NCBI GenBank assembly: GCA_029248405.1 | Contig: JAQWJJ010000002.1 | Location: 51,544 to 115,543 of the forward strand | Direction: 5' to 3' | DNA: 64,000 bases | Source of the DNA: Flavobacteriaceae bacterium | GTDB taxonomy: Bacteria > Bacteroidota > Bacteroidia > Flavobacteriales > Flavobacteriaceae | Notes under the pieces: generated by a model | Told to the model about the DNA's origin: nothing | Databases searched by the model: none | What the model saw: the letters and a program-made list of their open reading frames with translations, nothing else | Part shown: positions 44,974 to 52,230 of the stretch, piece by piece | Layout: each line of letters opens with the position of its first letter | Numbering within the stretch: the first letter of the stretch is position 1 | Made by a program: the position numbers and the translations under genes

Positions 44974-46598
44974 ACCTGTAGAACGCCCATATTGAAGCGT
45001 TTGGTGATGGGGGCATGATCGGCCGCTTCAATGCCCATTGAAATCCATTTTCTTGTTTCGATAGGATTAATGACTGCATCGGTCCATAGCCTCGAAGCCG
45101 CGTAATAAGGAGAGACTTGATCATCGTATTTCGCTTTAATGTGGTCAAAGAGTGTTTGCTGTTCCTGATCAGTGATGGTTTTGCCTTGTTTTTTGAGTCG
45201 AGCAGTCTCAATTTGCAACAAAACTTTTGCCGCACTATTACCGCTCATGACGGCGAGCTCTGCGCTTGGCCAAGCCACAATAAATCTAGGGTCATAAGCT
45301 TTGCCACACATGGCATAATTCCCAGCACCGTATGAATTACCAATGATGACCGTGAATTTTGGCACCACTGAGTTGCTCACGGCATTCACCATTTTGGCGC
45401 CATCCTTAATGATGCCCCCATGCTCGCTTTTGCTCCCAACCATAAAACCAGTCACGTCTTGTAAAAATACTAGAGGAATTTTCTTTTGGTTGCAGTTGGC
45501 GATAAATCGTGTAGCCTTGTCAGCGCTATCGCTGTAAATCACCCCACCAAACTGCATTTCACCCAGTTTGTTTTTGACCACTTTTCTTTGATTGGCAACA
45601 ATCCCAACAGCCCATCCATTGATGCGTGCATACCCCGTCAAAATGGTTTTTCCGTACCCTGCTTTGTATTGCTCAAATTCTGAGTCATCGACAAGCGCTT
45701 GAATGATTTCCAACATATTGTATTGTTCCGCACGTGAACTTGGCAGCTTACCAAACAGATGTTCAGACTCGACTTTCGGCAGTTTTGCAGAGATGCGGTT
45801 GAATCCCGCTGAATCTGGCTGCCCCATTTTGTCGATCAAGTTTTTTATGGTCTCTAAGGCGTGCTGGTCGTCCTTTGCTTTATAGTCTGTCACCCCACTT
45901 ATTTCAGAATGTGTGGTCGCACCCCCAAGAGTTTCATTGTCTATAGTTTCGCCAATAGCGGCTTTGACCAAATAGCTTCCAGCCAGAAATATGCTGCCTG
46001 TGTTTTCGACAATGATGGCCTCATCGCTCATGATGGGCAAGTAGGCGCCACCGGCGACACAACTGCCCATGATCGCGGCAATTTGTGGAATGCCCACACT
46101 GCTCATTTGAGCATTGTTGCGGAAAATGCGGCCAAAATGTTCTTTGTCTGGAAATATTTCGTCTTGCATAGGAAGGTAAACCCCCGCGCTATCTACTAAA
46201 TAGATGATCGGAATTTTATTTTCCAGTGCTATTTCTTGAGCGCGTAAATTCTTTTTAGCTGTTATAGGGAACCAGGCGCCGGCCTTTACAGTGGCATCGT
46301 TTGCCACGACAACACAAAGACGCTTTTTGATGTAACCCAACTTTACAATAACCCCTGCGCTTGGACAGCCTCCATGTTCTGCATACATACCGTCACCAGC
46401 AAAAGCGCCTATCTCTATGGACTCCCTCTGCTTGTCTAGGAGGTAGTCGATGCGTTCACGCGCAGTCAGTTTTCCTTTACTGTGCTGTTTTTCAATGGCT
46501 GTTTTTCCACCCCCCAAAGCGACTTGGGCCAAGCGTTTTCTGAGATCTGAAGCAAGTAATTTATTATGATCTTCGTTGCGGTTGAAGTCTAAATTCAT
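44970..46598 (-). CDS. acyl-CoA carboxylase carboxyltransferase subunit, methylcrotonyl-CoA type
   Basis: 542 residues, the length of MCC beta. Crotonase-fold carboxyltransferase: G-K-L-T-A-R-E-R-I, the oxyanion sites GSCVAGGAYLP and GNSYGAGNYAMCG, plus SIFLAGSYLVKAAIGE and GGATTHSEISG, all typical of the methylcrotonyl-CoA (leucine breakdown) branch rather than propionyl-CoA. It works with a biotin carboxylase alpha subunit that is not in this window. A TATTTTTG box lies at 46615-46622 on the minus strand, 16 nt before the ATG. Confidence 0.88.
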   Translation of the reverse strand: MNLDFNRNEDHNKLLASDLRKRLAQVALGGGKTAIEKQHSKGKLTARERIDYLLDKQRESIEIGAFAGDGMYAEHGGCPSAGVIVKLGYIKKRLCVVVANDATVKAGAWFPITAKKNLRAQEIALENKIPIIYLVDSAGVYLPMQDEIFPDKEHFGRIFRNNAQMSSVGIPQIAAIMGSCVAGGAYLPIMSDEAIIVENTGSIFLAGSYLVKAAIGETIDNETLGGATTHSEISGVTDYKAKDDQHALETIKNLIDKMGQPDSAGFNRISAKLPKVESEHLFGKLPSSRAEQYNMLEIIQALVDDSEFEQYKAGYGKTILTGYARINGWAVGIVANQRKVVKNKLGEMQFGGVIYSDSADKATRFIANCNQKKIPLVFLQDVTGFMVGSKSEHGGIIKDGAKMVNAVSNSVVPKFTVIIGNSYGAGNYAMCGKAYDPRFIVAWPSAELAVMSGNSAAKVLLQIETARLKKQGKTITDQEQQTLFDHIKAKYDDQVSPYYAASRLWTDAVINPIETRKWISMGIEAADHAPITKRFNMGVLQV

Positions 46599-46747
46599 GT
46601 ATGGCAGGTTTGCTCAAAAATACGAAATGCCCCTAAAATATGCCATATTTGTACGATTAATTACCGATATTTGTGTTTGGTTTTATAGAGTGGTAATGCC
46701 GATTTAATGCATAATGAGGCCACTTTTTCAATTTTAACAACAGCATT

Positions 46748-46927
46748 ATGATGAATAAAAATACTGTTTTGGCTTGGGCGACTTTTATAATGATATTTTT
46801 TGGTTGTGTCTTAATCGCCTTAGGGGCTTTTAAGTATGCGGAAGTTTCTGGTTGGGGCTTTGCTTGTGTTGGATTTGGTTTTTTTGCGATTGCTTGGGTG
46901 TTCAATGCGCTCAAAGGTCGTGTATAG
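46748..46927 (+). CDS. CAL67264-type small membrane protein, 59 residues
   Basis: ATG at 46748 (an adjacent second ATG at 46751) to TAG. Two hydrophobic segments: about residues 7-26 (W-A-T-F-I-M-I-F-F-G-C-V-L-I-A-L-G) and 34-52 (G-W-G-F-A-C-V-G-F-G-F-F-A-I-A-W-V-F), ending NALKGRV. I recognise this as the small two-helix protein conserved almost unchanged across Flavobacteriia. It lies 32 nt upstream of ettA on the same strand. Function unknown, but the strong conservation argues for an essential membrane role. Confidence 0.85.
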   Translation: MMNKNTVLAWATFIMIFFGCVLIALGAFKYAEVSGWGFACVGFGFFAIAWVFNALKGRV

Positions 46928-46959
46928 TTCGTGTTTTAGTATCATAAATCTTTCTTCTT

Positions 46960-48651
46960 ATGTCTGACGATCACAAAGTAATTTTTTCAATGTCTGGGGT
47001 GTCAAAAACATTCCAGAACGCCCAATCTCCGGTGCTTAAAAATATATATTTAAGTTTTTTCTATGGCGCCAAAATCGGTATTCTTGGTCTTAATGGTTCA
47101 GGAAAATCTACTCTTTTAAAGATCATTGCCGGTTTGGATAAAAACCATCAAGGAGATGTTGTATTTGCCCCTGGCTATACAGTGGGTTACCTGCAGCAAG
47201 AACCAGAACTCGACCAGACAAAGACCGTTATGGACATTGTGAAGGAAGGAGTACAAGAGGTTGTTGATATTTTGGACCAGTATAACGCCATTAATGACCA
47301 ATTTGGCTTGCCAGAAGTCTATGAAGACGCGGATAAAATGCAAGCGTTGATGGATAAGCAGGCCAAGTTACAGGACCAAATAGACGCCACCAATGCATGG
47401 GAGTTAGACACCAAGCTAGACATTGCCATGGATGCCCTGCGCACCCCAGAGCCAGAAACACCGATCAGCGTATTGTCTGGAGGTGAGCGCCGTCGTGTTG
47501 CACTCTGTCGTTTATTGCTTCAGGAGCCAGATATTCTTTTACTTGATGAGCCCACTAACCATTTGGACGCAGAAAGCGTCCACTGGTTGGAACAGCATCT
47601 TGCTCAATATAAAGGGACAGTGATTGCCGTAACGCACGACCGTTACTTTTTGGACAATGTAGCAGGCTGGATTTTGGAGTTAGATCGTGGCGAAGGCATT
47701 CCATGGAAAGGGAATTATTCTTCTTGGTTAGAACAAAAATCAAAACGTTTGGCACAAGAACAAAAACAGGCCAGTAAGCGCCAAAAAACCCTAGAACGAG
47801 AGCTTGAATGGGTGCGTATGGCGCCAAAAGGGCGACAGTCTAAGCAAAAGGCCCGTTTGAATAATTACGAAAAACTCATGAGTCAGGATCAGAAAAACCT
47901 TGACGAACAACTTGAAATTTATATTCCTAATGGTCCGCGATTGGGTACTAATGTCATTGATGCACAAGGTGTAGGAAAAGCGTTTGGTGATAAATTATTG
48001 TATGATAATTTGGCGTTTAAATTGCCACAAGCAGGAATTGTAGGCATCATTGGTCCCAACGGGGCCGGAAAAACCACGATATTCAAAATGATCATGTCGG
48101 AACTCACACCAGATCACGGTCAATTTGTTGTTGGTGAGACTGCCAAAATTGCTTATGTCGATCAGGCCCATAGCAATATTGATATGAATAAGTCCATTTG
48201 GGAAAACTTTAGCGATGGCCAAGAATTGATCATGATGGGTGGCCGTCAGGTCAATTCAAGAGCCTATTTGAGCCGATTTAATTTCTCGGGTAGCGAACAA
48301 AACAAAAAAGTATCCATGCTTTCAGGTGGTGAAAGAAACCGACTTCATTTGGCCATGACTCTAAAGGAAGAGGGCAATGTTCTGTTGTTAGACGAGCCCA
48401 CAAACGATTTAGATGTCAACACTCTAAGAGCTCTAGAAGAAGGCTTGGAGAATTTTGCGGGTTGTGCTGTTGTGATCAGTCACGACCGTTGGTTTCTCGA
48501 CCGGATATGCACCCATATTTTGGCCTTTGAAGGTGACAGCTCGGTCTACTTTTTTGAAGGAGGCTTTAGCGATTATGAAGAGAATAAGCGCAAACGACTT
48601 GGCGGAGATTTGACGCCTAAACGCATCAAGTATAAAAAACTCATACGTTGA
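46960..48651 (+). CDS. ettA: energy-dependent translational throttle protein (ABC-F ATPase)
   Basis: 563 residues. Two ABC domains: Walker A GLNGSGKST and GPNGAGKTT, signatures LSGGERRRVAL and LSGGERNRLHL, Walker B LLLDEPTNHLD and LLLDEPTNDLD. A linker with the EttA-type basic region (K-Q-A-S-K-R-Q-K-T-L, then K-G-R-Q-S-K-Q-K-A-R) contacts the ribosomal P-site tRNA. ABC-F proteins are soluble and gate entry into elongation according to the ATP/ADP ratio. The stop TGA overlaps the TTG start of the next gene by 4 nt (TTGA). Confidence 0.96.
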   Translation: MSDDHKVIFSMSGVSKTFQNAQSPVLKNIYLSFFYGAKIGILGLNGSGKSTLLKIIAGLDKNHQGDVVFAPGYTVGYLQQEPELDQTKTVMDIVKEGVQEVVDILDQYNAINDQFGLPEVYEDADKMQALMDKQAKLQDQIDATNAWELDTKLDIAMDALRTPEPETPISVLSGGERRRVALCRLLLQEPDILLLDEPTNHLDAESVHWLEQHLAQYKGTVIAVTHDRYFLDNVAGWILELDRGEGIPWKGNYSSWLEQKSKRLAQEQKQASKRQKTLERELEWVRMAPKGRQSKQKARLNNYEKLMSQDQKNLDEQLEIYIPNGPRLGTNVIDAQGVGKAFGDKLLYDNLAFKLPQAGIVGIIGPNGAGKTTIFKMIMSELTPDHGQFVVGETAKIAYVDQAHSNIDMNKSIWENFSDGQELIMMGGRQVNSRAYLSRFNFSGSEQNKKVSMLSGGERNRLHLAMTLKEEGNVLLLDEPTNDLDVNTLRALEEGLENFAGCAVVISHDRWFLDRICTHILAFEGDSSVYFFEGGFSDYEENKRKRLGGDLTPKRIKYKKLIR

Positions 48652-49349
48652 CGTCTTTGGAACAAATCAAAGTAATTGCCTTTGACGCTGACGACACACT
48701 GTGGGAAAATGAACCAATCTTTAAGTCTGCCATTGAAGAGTTTTGCCAATTAATGGTGCCCTATGGTAACCCTGAGCAATGCGCGCAAGAGGTGTATGAG
48801 GTCCAGATGCACAACTTGTCCCTTTATGGTTATGGCATCAAACCCTTTACCTTGTCTCTCATTGAAACCGCAATCAGAATTAGTGAGCAAAATGTGTCTA
48901 ATGAGGTCATTAGTAAAATTATAGAAATTGGCCAGAGGATGCTTGCGACCGACAATCCTCTGCTGCCCGGTGTGCAAGAGACGCTTCAAGCTTTATCGGG
49001 TAAATACCGCTTGGTCATGGCCACAAAGGGTGATTTGCTAGATCAGGAGCGCAAATTAATCCGGTCTGGTTTAGAAGATTATTTCCACCACATAGAAATC
49101 ATGTCACAGAAATTGCCGCATAATTATCAAAAATTAGTAACGCATTTAGATCTGTCTCCTGAATCCTTTTTGATGGTCGGCAATAGTGTTAAAAGTGACA
49201 TTATTCCGGTATTAGAAATCGGGGGGCATGCTGTACATATCCCTTTTCATACCACTTGGGCACACGAGCATGCCGAGTTGCCTGCGGATCATGATCAATT
49301 CAAAAGCCTGACAGACATTCGCCAATTATTGCCGCTACTCGGCGTCTAA
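48648..49349 (+). CDS. HAD family hydrolase
   Basis: 233 residues from a TTG start at 48648 that overlaps the ettA stop (TTGA); a second TTG lies three codons on and there is no ATG near the start. Motif I A-F-D-A-D-D-T-L-W carries the nucleophile Asp, motif II is A-T-K-G, motif III lies around KLPHNYQKL, and motif IV reads M-V-G-N-S-V-K-S-D. A helical cap (about residues 15-100) suggests a small-molecule phosphatase. The substrate is unknown. Its stop lies 15 bases inside the C-terminal end of the convergent CAT-like gene. Confidence 0.85.
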   Translation: MTSLEQIKVIAFDADDTLWENEPIFKSAIEEFCQLMVPYGNPEQCAQEVYEVQMHNLSLYGYGIKPFTLSLIETAIRISEQNVSNEVISKIIEIGQRMLATDNPLLPGVQETLQALSGKYRLVMATKGDLLDQERKLIRSGLEDYFHHIEIMSQKLPHNYQKLVTHLDLSPESFLMVGNSVKSDIIPVLEIGGHAVHIPFHTTWAHEHAELPADHDQFKSLTDIRQLLPLLGV

Positions 49350-49961
49350 AAGACGCTGGAATGCGCCCAGGAACGCGGCGAGATCTTCTCCATATACCAG
49401 ACCGTGATGCGCGTGCACTGCAACAGGCATCATTAAGCGATCATTCTGGCGAAAAGTTTGACCAAAAGTGATTTTAGGACTACAATCTTGAGTTTCTAAA
49501 TCCCGGGCATGAGATAAGGATTTGAATGCGATCCATGGAAGCGTCGAAAAATGCACAATATTGTCTCTGGTCACGGATAAATCTAGCCCTTGACTATTTT
49601 TCACCCGCTCAAATTCGACCATTGCGTCCTTTTTGAATACTTCAAAATTTTGATGGAAAGGAACAAACGAAAAGCCAAACGGGACTTTATCTCTTGCAAT
49701 AGTCGCCGTAACATGTGAGGTTTCATAAAGATAGACCTGGCCATCGACGATGCGGTACCTCAGAGCCTCGGTCTGATTCACCGCTTTAATGGCGGCGTGC
49801 AGATAGGCGATAAAAAACGATTCATTTACTGTTTTGCAGTATTCATAGAGTCTGGTCACATCCACATCTACCACAACTCCATGATAGGGCTCCTTGAATT
49901 TGCCATAAAATAAAAAGTGATCCTTACGGTCCCACGTTTCTAGATCAATCAGTTTGCGCAT
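49335..49961 (-). CDS. chloramphenicol acetyltransferase-fold protein with altered active-site region
   Basis: 208 residues, the CAT chain length. N-terminal W-D-R-K-D-H-F-L-F-Y and central V-N-E-S-F-F match CAT. In active CATs the catalytic region reads H-H-x-x-x-D-G; here it reads H-A-H-H-G-L-V-Y-G, so the His pair is kept but the Asp that supports the active site is Tyr. Bacteroidota carry many chromosomal CAT-like proteins of unknown function, so this should not be called a resistance gene. A TATCTTTA box (49973-49980, minus) lies 11 nt upstream of the ATG. Confidence 0.82.
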   Translation of the reverse strand: MRKLIDLETWDRKDHFLFYGKFKEPYHGVVVDVDVTRLYEYCKTVNESFFIAYLHAAIKAVNQTEALRYRIVDGQVYLYETSHVTATIARDKVPFGFSFVPFHQNFEVFKKDAMVEFERVKNSQGLDLSVTRDNIVHFSTLPWIAFKSLSHARDLETQDCSPKITFGQTFRQNDRLMMPVAVHAHHGLVYGEDLAAFLGAFQRLLDAE

Positions 49962-50393
49962 CGTTTTTTTTGTAAAGATAACAACATCTTTATATTGACA
50001 CTTGGCGGGTGTGCTGCAATCTATGAAAAGACCACTAAAACAAGACTAATTTATTTGTGCGATGGTTGATTGGTGCACACTGTATGGGACGTTATTAAGC
50101 ATAAAAATGGCAGCCGAAGCTGCCATTTTGTTCATGCACGGTGGTACTTAACCTAGTATCACAACTTTTTTGACCAGCCGCGCACAAGATCACAAGATGA
50201 CCAATGCCTGACATACTAAAAATAACTCCCCAATTACTATTCACGAGATGTACTGCACTGGCGTCTTGTTGGAACAAATATCAGGCAGTTGTTGCTGAAA
50301 AAAAAGAATCACAAAATGGCATTTATGAATAGGATTTCTCAATTCATAAAAGATCACTTGGTTATAGATCAGTTGTTTGCGGCGGTATCTGCT
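49962..50393. other. 432-nt intergenic region holding an operon 3' end and a promoter
   Basis: No credible gene. It contains the promoter of the CAT-like gene at its left end, a strong terminator (50104-50129), and about 264 nt between that terminator and the stop of the sodium:solute symporter gene. The minus-strand 3' region is untranslated as far as I can tell: the one 60-codon frame in it runs through the terminator stem. Confidence 0.6.
50104..50129 (-). terminator. intrinsic terminator with UUCG tetraloop ending the eight-gene operon
   Basis: An 11-bp perfect stem, AAAATGGCAGC paired with GCTGCCATTTT. On the minus strand the loop reads UUCG closed by C-G, the very stable tetraloop, followed by a U-rich tail. 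It lies about 264 nt downstream of the symporter stop and is the first terminator on that strand. Confidence 0.8.
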
Positions 50394-52091
50394 TTAAGAT
50401 TTTGGAAGTGATTTAAATATAATTTTCAGAATAAAGGCCAGAATGATCAAACTGAGGCATCCGATCACATTAAGCCATAGATAGGGCAGTGAGATGACTT
50501 GATATAAGTCCAACAAAAACAAACTCACCACAAAAACTTGATTGATCAGGGCGCCATAAAATATGGGCTTACTCGCTAATGACTTGATGAAAAAGGCCGC
50601 CAAAAACACGCCTAAGATATTGCCATAAAAAATCGATCCAACGATATTGACCAATTGAATTAAATTATCAAATAGAGGCGCGCCACACGCGACTAAAATC
50701 GCAATGAGCCCCCATACCAATGTAAAATACTTAGTGGCTTTGAGGTAGTGCTCCGATGATTTCTTAGGCGTATGTCGCTTATAAAGATCGACGGCAGTAG
50801 TCGTTCCAAGAGCATTTAATTCACTCGCTGTAGAGGACATTGCGGCACTCAGGATAACGGCCAAAAGCAATCCGATGAGTCCTCTGGGCATTTGGGTCAA
50901 TATGAAATGAATAAAGACATAGTCTTTGTCGTTTGTCTCTGCTGATGGATTGGCCTTGTTGATCAGTCGTTTGGCGTCTTGGCGCATTTTTCTTTCTTCA
51001 TCATTGAGTTGCACGATTTCCTGGCTGAGTGCCACTTTTTCTGTGGGGTCATCGATTTGCACAAAAGTCAATTGCCGCTCGTGTATTTGTTCTTGAATCT
51101 TGTTTTTTTGATCCACAAGCCTTAAATATTCTTCCTTGTAGCTCGAATTCATGACCTCTTCAACAACAGAGGGGTTAAAGTTCAATGGTGCTTCGTTGAA
51201 TTGATAAAAGACGAAAACCAGCACGCCTATCAAAAGGATAAAGAATTGCATGGGAATTTTGAGCATGCCATTCATGATCAGCCCCATTTGACTTTGCCTT
51301 ATCGTGCGTCCTGTTAAGTACCGCTGGACTTGACTTTGATCCGTGCCAAAATAGGCCAAAGACAAAAAGGTGCCGCCAATGATGCCGCTCCAAAAAGTAT
51401 ATCTGTTATTGAAGTCAAATGAAAAATCCAATAAATTCATTTTCCCTTGAATTCCAGCAATTTGAAGGGCTTGATCAAATCCAACATCTAAGGGGAGGTA
51501 ATTCAGGAGTATGAGAAATGCCACAAACATACCACCAAAAATCACTGCCATTTGTTGTTTTTGAGTGATGCTCACTGCTTCTGTACCCCCGCTAACAGTG
51601 TATACAATAACCAAAACACCAATAATGATATTCAACACGATGAGGTTCCATCCCAAAACAGCCGAGAGAATAATAGCTGGGGCGAATATGGTGATCCCTG
51701 CGGAAAGGCCGCGTTGCATCAAAAAGAAAATAGCTGTGACAGTCCTGGTCTTGACGTCAAAGCGCTGTTCTAAATATTCATAGGCTGTAAGGACATTGAG
51801 ACGTTGGTAAAGGGGCAAAAAAACCAAGCTGATGATCACCATCGCAATGGGTAAGCCAAAGTAAAATTGAACAAAACCCATACCGTCATGAAAGGCTTGC
51901 CCTGGAGTCGATAGAAAGGTAATGGCGCTGGCCTGAGTGGCCATCACACTGAGTCCAATAGTCCACCAATTGGCTTTGTGTCCACCAGAAACATAGTCTG
52001 TTACGGAGGCTTGCGCACGTGTCTTGTAAGTACCATAAAGCACAATAAAGAGCAGTGTACCCAGTAGTATGATCCAATCGATGGTCGCCAT
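50394..52091 (-). CDS. sodium:solute symporter (SSS family) with a coiled-coil insertion
   Basis: 565 residues with about 13 membrane helices. The N-terminal G-L-S-V-M-A-T-Q-A-S-A-I-T-F-L-S-T-P-G segment is the sodium-binding region of the family. A hydrophilic, charge-rich, heptad-like insertion (about residues 305-392, E-E-Y-L-R-L-V-D-Q-K-N to R-L-I-N-K-A) interrupts the bundle before the helix that begins IHFILTQMPRGLIG, which ordinary SSS members lack at that length. Substrate unknown: sugar, sialic acid, amino acid or similar. It is directly preceded (1 nt) by a 45-residue membrane protein and a PIG-L deacetylase. Confidence 0.88.
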   Translation of the reverse strand: MATIDWIILLGTLLFIVLYGTYKTRAQASVTDYVSGGHKANWWTIGLSVMATQASAITFLSTPGQAFHDGMGFVQFYFGLPIAMVIISLVFLPLYQRLNVLTAYEYLEQRFDVKTRTVTAIFFLMQRGLSAGITIFAPAIILSAVLGWNLIVLNIIIGVLVIVYTVSGGTEAVSITQKQQMAVIFGGMFVAFLILLNYLPLDVGFDQALQIAGIQGKMNLLDFSFDFNNRYTFWSGIIGGTFLSLAYFGTDQSQVQRYLTGRTIRQSQMGLIMNGMLKIPMQFFILLIGVLVFVFYQFNEAPLNFNPSVVEEVMNSSYKEEYLRLVDQKNKIQEQIHERQLTFVQIDDPTEKVALSQEIVQLNDEERKMRQDAKRLINKANPSAETNDKDYVFIHFILTQMPRGLIGLLLAVILSAAMSSTASELNALGTTTAVDLYKRHTPKKSSEHYLKATKYFTLVWGLIAILVACGAPLFDNLIQLVNIVGSIFYGNILGVFLAAFFIKSLASKPIFYGALINQVFVVSLFLLDLYQVISLPYLWLNVIGCLSLIILAFILKIIFKSLPKS

Positions 52092-52092
52092 A

Positions 52093-52230
52093 TTAGCTGT
52101 AATGTTGGTTGATCCAGTAAAAGATACAGAGATACAAGATGTTCAATAGAATGACCAAAACATATTTTAAATAGTTTTGACTTGTTTCAGTGAAAGCGTC
52201 AGAAGCGCTAGCGTGTTTTGATTCATTCAT
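52093..52230 (-). CDS. 45-residue single-pass membrane protein between PIG-L and the symporter
   Basis: ATG at 52230 inside the end of the PIG-L gene (8-nt overlap), TAA at 52095-52093, one base before the symporter ATG (TAATATG). The protein starts MNESKHASASDAFTETSQNY and continues with a strongly hydrophobic helix (about residues 21-40, L-K-Y-V-L-V-I-L-L-N-I-L-Y-L-C-I-F-Y-W) ending in a short I-N-Q-H-Y-S tail. A hydrophilic Ser/Thr-rich head plus one helix suggests a subunit or stabiliser of the symporter. Coupling to both neighbours argues that it is a real gene, though it is short. Confidence 0.75.
   Translation of the reverse strand: MNESKHASASDAFTETSQNYLKYVLVILLNILYLCIFYWINQHYS

Noticed and set aside
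46657..46914. 85-codon minus-strand ORF near 46.7 kb
   Set aside because: Antisense to the well-recognised 59-residue membrane protein; composition is that of a reverse-complement shadow.
49335..49961. Chloramphenicol resistance gene
   Set aside because: CAT fold but the active-site Asp is replaced and no mobile context exists; resistance should not be inferred.
50095..50277. 60-codon minus-strand ORF downstream of the symporter
   Set aside because: It runs through the perfect terminator stem and its predicted protein has no recognisable features; more likely 3' untranslated sequence.
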